NCBI GenBank assembly: GCA_031257455.1
Contig: JAIROQ010000159.1
Span: 1 to 5,481 of the forward strand
Length of the DNA stretch: 5,481 nucleotides
Reading direction: 5' to 3'
From: Prevotellaceae bacterium
Lineage (GTDB): Bacteria; Bacteroidota; Bacteroidia; Bacteroidales; UBA932
Part shown: one piece after another, positions 4,540-5,481 of the stretch
Layout: every line of letters starts with the position of its first letter
Numbering within the stretch: position 1 is the first letter of the stretch
Made by a program: the position numbers and the translations under genes
The notes under the pieces: model-generated
Seen by the model: only the letters and a program-made list of their open reading frames with translations
What the model was told of the DNA's origin: nothing
Databases searched by the model: none

Positions 4540-5131
4540 GATCGACCGTTATGTGGAAGATATCCCCGCCCTGTTGCGGGAATGTTACATGAACGAAGTC
4601 AGGAAACGGGGTAGGATATTTGTGGAAGATGCGCACACGGCAGCGCACCTGGAAAAAGCCGCCCGCTGGTTAGTGGATACAGGTTGTAAACCCAGCCTGA
4701 TGCTCTATGGAACCTTCGGCAACGGCAAGACCACCTTAGCCCGCGCCATAGCCAAATTAATAACGCTCCTGTATGCTTCCCCCTACGCCCATGAATGTAA
4801 AACCGTCCGCATGGTGTCGGCATTGAAGTTTATCACCATGTGCAAAAACGAGCCGGAATATTTTGAGCAGTTAAAAAAAGCGGAATTATTATTTATTGAT
4901 GACGCCGGCACGGAACCGTCGGCCATCGTGAAAATTTGGGGAAATGAGGTCGTCCCGTTCACGGATATGATTTATCACCGGTACGAACGGCAGTTATTTA
5001 CTATTATTACGAGTAATCTTACCATGCCGGAACTGTCCGCCAAATATGGCGAAAGGATAGCGGACCGCTTTGAAGAAATGTTTGACAGGATAGCATTTGA
5101 AAACAACTCTTATAGAAAATTATCAACATGA
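4460..5131 (+). CDS. DnaC-like AAA+ ATPase, predicted replicative helicase loader
   Basis: A 223-residue ATPase expected to load the host DnaB helicase at the phage origin, as DnaC, phage P-type loaders and DnaI do. Walker A is GTFGNGKT (84-91) with the nucleotide-binding K90. Walker B is LLFIDD (143-148). Sensor 1 is TIITSN (181-186), and YGERIADRFEEMF (196-208) contains the candidate arginine finger and box VII region. The N-terminal 80 residues are helical (FKIDRYVEDIPALLRECYMNEVRKRG) and would contact helicase or initiator. Length is normal for DnaC/IstB-type loaders. The start at 4460 follows AAGGA (4451-4455) by 4 bases but overlaps the initiator gene by 80 bases; ATG 4523, preceded by AAAGGC, would shorten the overlap to 17 bases and remove 21 residues. 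An IstB transposition helper is less likely because no IstA or IS ends are present. Confidence 0.88.
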   Translation: MTTNNRRIDLLQVRAFLQRQAMTGRFKIDRYVEDIPALLRECYMNEVRKRGRIFVEDAHTAAHLEKAARWLVDTGCKPSLMLYGTFGNGKTTLARAIAKLITLLYASPYAHECKTVRMVSALKFITMCKNEPEYFEQLKKAELLFIDDAGTEPSAIVKIWGNEVVPFTDMIYHRYERQLFTIITSNLTMPELSAKYGERIADRFEEMFDRIAFENNSYRKLST

Positions 5132-5466
5132 ACATACGATTTAACGGTATCTCATGGCATCAGCACGAACCTGCTGCCGGTATGATTATGCAGCAGTGTG
5201 CCGAAGTGTTCGGGATAACGGTAGGAGACTTGTGGAGCGCTTCGCGGAAGATACAGCCGCTGTTTGCCCGCCATACATGCGCTTACCTGTTAAAAACGCG
5301 GTATGGTTTTTCTATTACGCAAATAGCTGCCTGTATCCACCGGCGGCAACGGGGAACGGTATTAAATGCGCTCCGGCAAGCGCAAGCCTTGTTGGCCACG
5401 AACCGGTATTTTAGGAAAAACTACGATGAAGTGTGTAAACGAATCGGGGTAGATATATCAAAATAA
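5128..5466 (+). CDS. Stand-alone DnaA domain IV-like DNA-binding protein
   Basis: A 112-residue protein resembling only the C-terminal DNA-binding domain of DnaA, without the AAA+ part. Helices can be followed from CAEVFGITVGDLWSASRK (24-41) through FARHTCAYLLKTRYGFSITQIAACI (46-70) to the signature-like HRRQRGTVLNALRQ (71-84), matching the DnaA pattern of basic residues, TV and A. By eye, Q74-R75-G76 align with E. coli D433-H434-T435, which contact bases, and F46 falls where R399 enters the minor groove, so box specificity is probably changed. The start overlaps the loader gene by 4 bases (ATGA), indicating coupling in one operon. It could bind the nearby TGTTCCACA palindromes, act as a phage origin-binding factor, or regulate the operon by competing at DnaA boxes; none of these is shown. 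Short homologues occur in other Bacteroidales phages. Confidence 0.8.
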   Translation: MNIRFNGISWHQHEPAAGMIMQQCAEVFGITVGDLWSASRKIQPLFARHTCAYLLKTRYGFSITQIAACIHRRQRGTVLNALRQAQALLATNRYFRKNYDEVCKRIGVDISK

Positions 5467-5481
5467 TCATTGGAATTATTA

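Noticed and set aside
5120..5128. DnaA box TTATCAACA at the start of the DnaA-like gene
   Set aside because: It matches 8 of 9 bases of TTATCCACA but lacks the nearly invariant C at position 6, is single, and overlaps coding sequence. Autoregulation is possible but not supported.
4460..5131. IstB-type transposition helper instead of a helicase loader
   Set aside because: There is no IstA-like transposase, no terminal inverted repeats, and the flanking genes are replication genes.

Overview
The window looks like the early and replication region of a Bacteroidales-type phage or prophage (Bacteroides, Parabacteroides or Dysgonomonas lineage). The evidence is by eye. The HU protein carries the ARNISKNT core common in Bacteroidota. 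Gene starts have A-rich leaders with little Shine-Dalgarno signal. The replication genes resemble those of Bacteroidales temperate phages. No structural, integrase or host housekeeping gene is present, so prophage, free phage and other mobile elements cannot be told apart. All recognised genes are on the + strand.

Left part (1-2150): a small Cro-like protein and a MerR/excisionase-like HTH protein are followed by two adjacent SAM-dependent methyltransferases. The first is a beta-class N4/N6 DNA methylase (TSPPYW before DPFFGAGTTG). The second is a small NPPY-type methylase. No restriction enzyme accompanies them, so they look like solitary phage methylases. Middle part (2225-3448): an HU-family DNA-binding protein and two unrecognised proteins, the second probably a helical hairpin or coiled coil.

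Right part (3449-5466): a replication module. A gene-free stretch of about 300 bp (3449-3747) holds 23-bp tandem repeats (iterons), an AT-rich stretch and a palindrome. It leads into a replication initiator-like gene (phage O-like, N-terminal DUF1376-type fold), a DnaC-like AAA+ helicase loader and a stand-alone DnaA domain IV-like protein. These three genes overlap one another. The layout recalls lambda O/P: an initiator, then a helicase loader, with origin-like repeats next to and inside the initiator gene.

The most unusual signal is a palindrome contained in an identical 28-bp sequence that occurs twice, exactly 390 bp apart. One copy lies just upstream of the initiator start. The other lies in its linker-coding region and is followed at once by seven degenerate hexamers. 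Each palindrome half contains TGTTCCACA, close to a DnaA box, and the module encodes a DnaA domain IV protein with altered recognition residues. A phage origin system using its own mini-DnaA is a testable hypothesis, not something the sequence proves.
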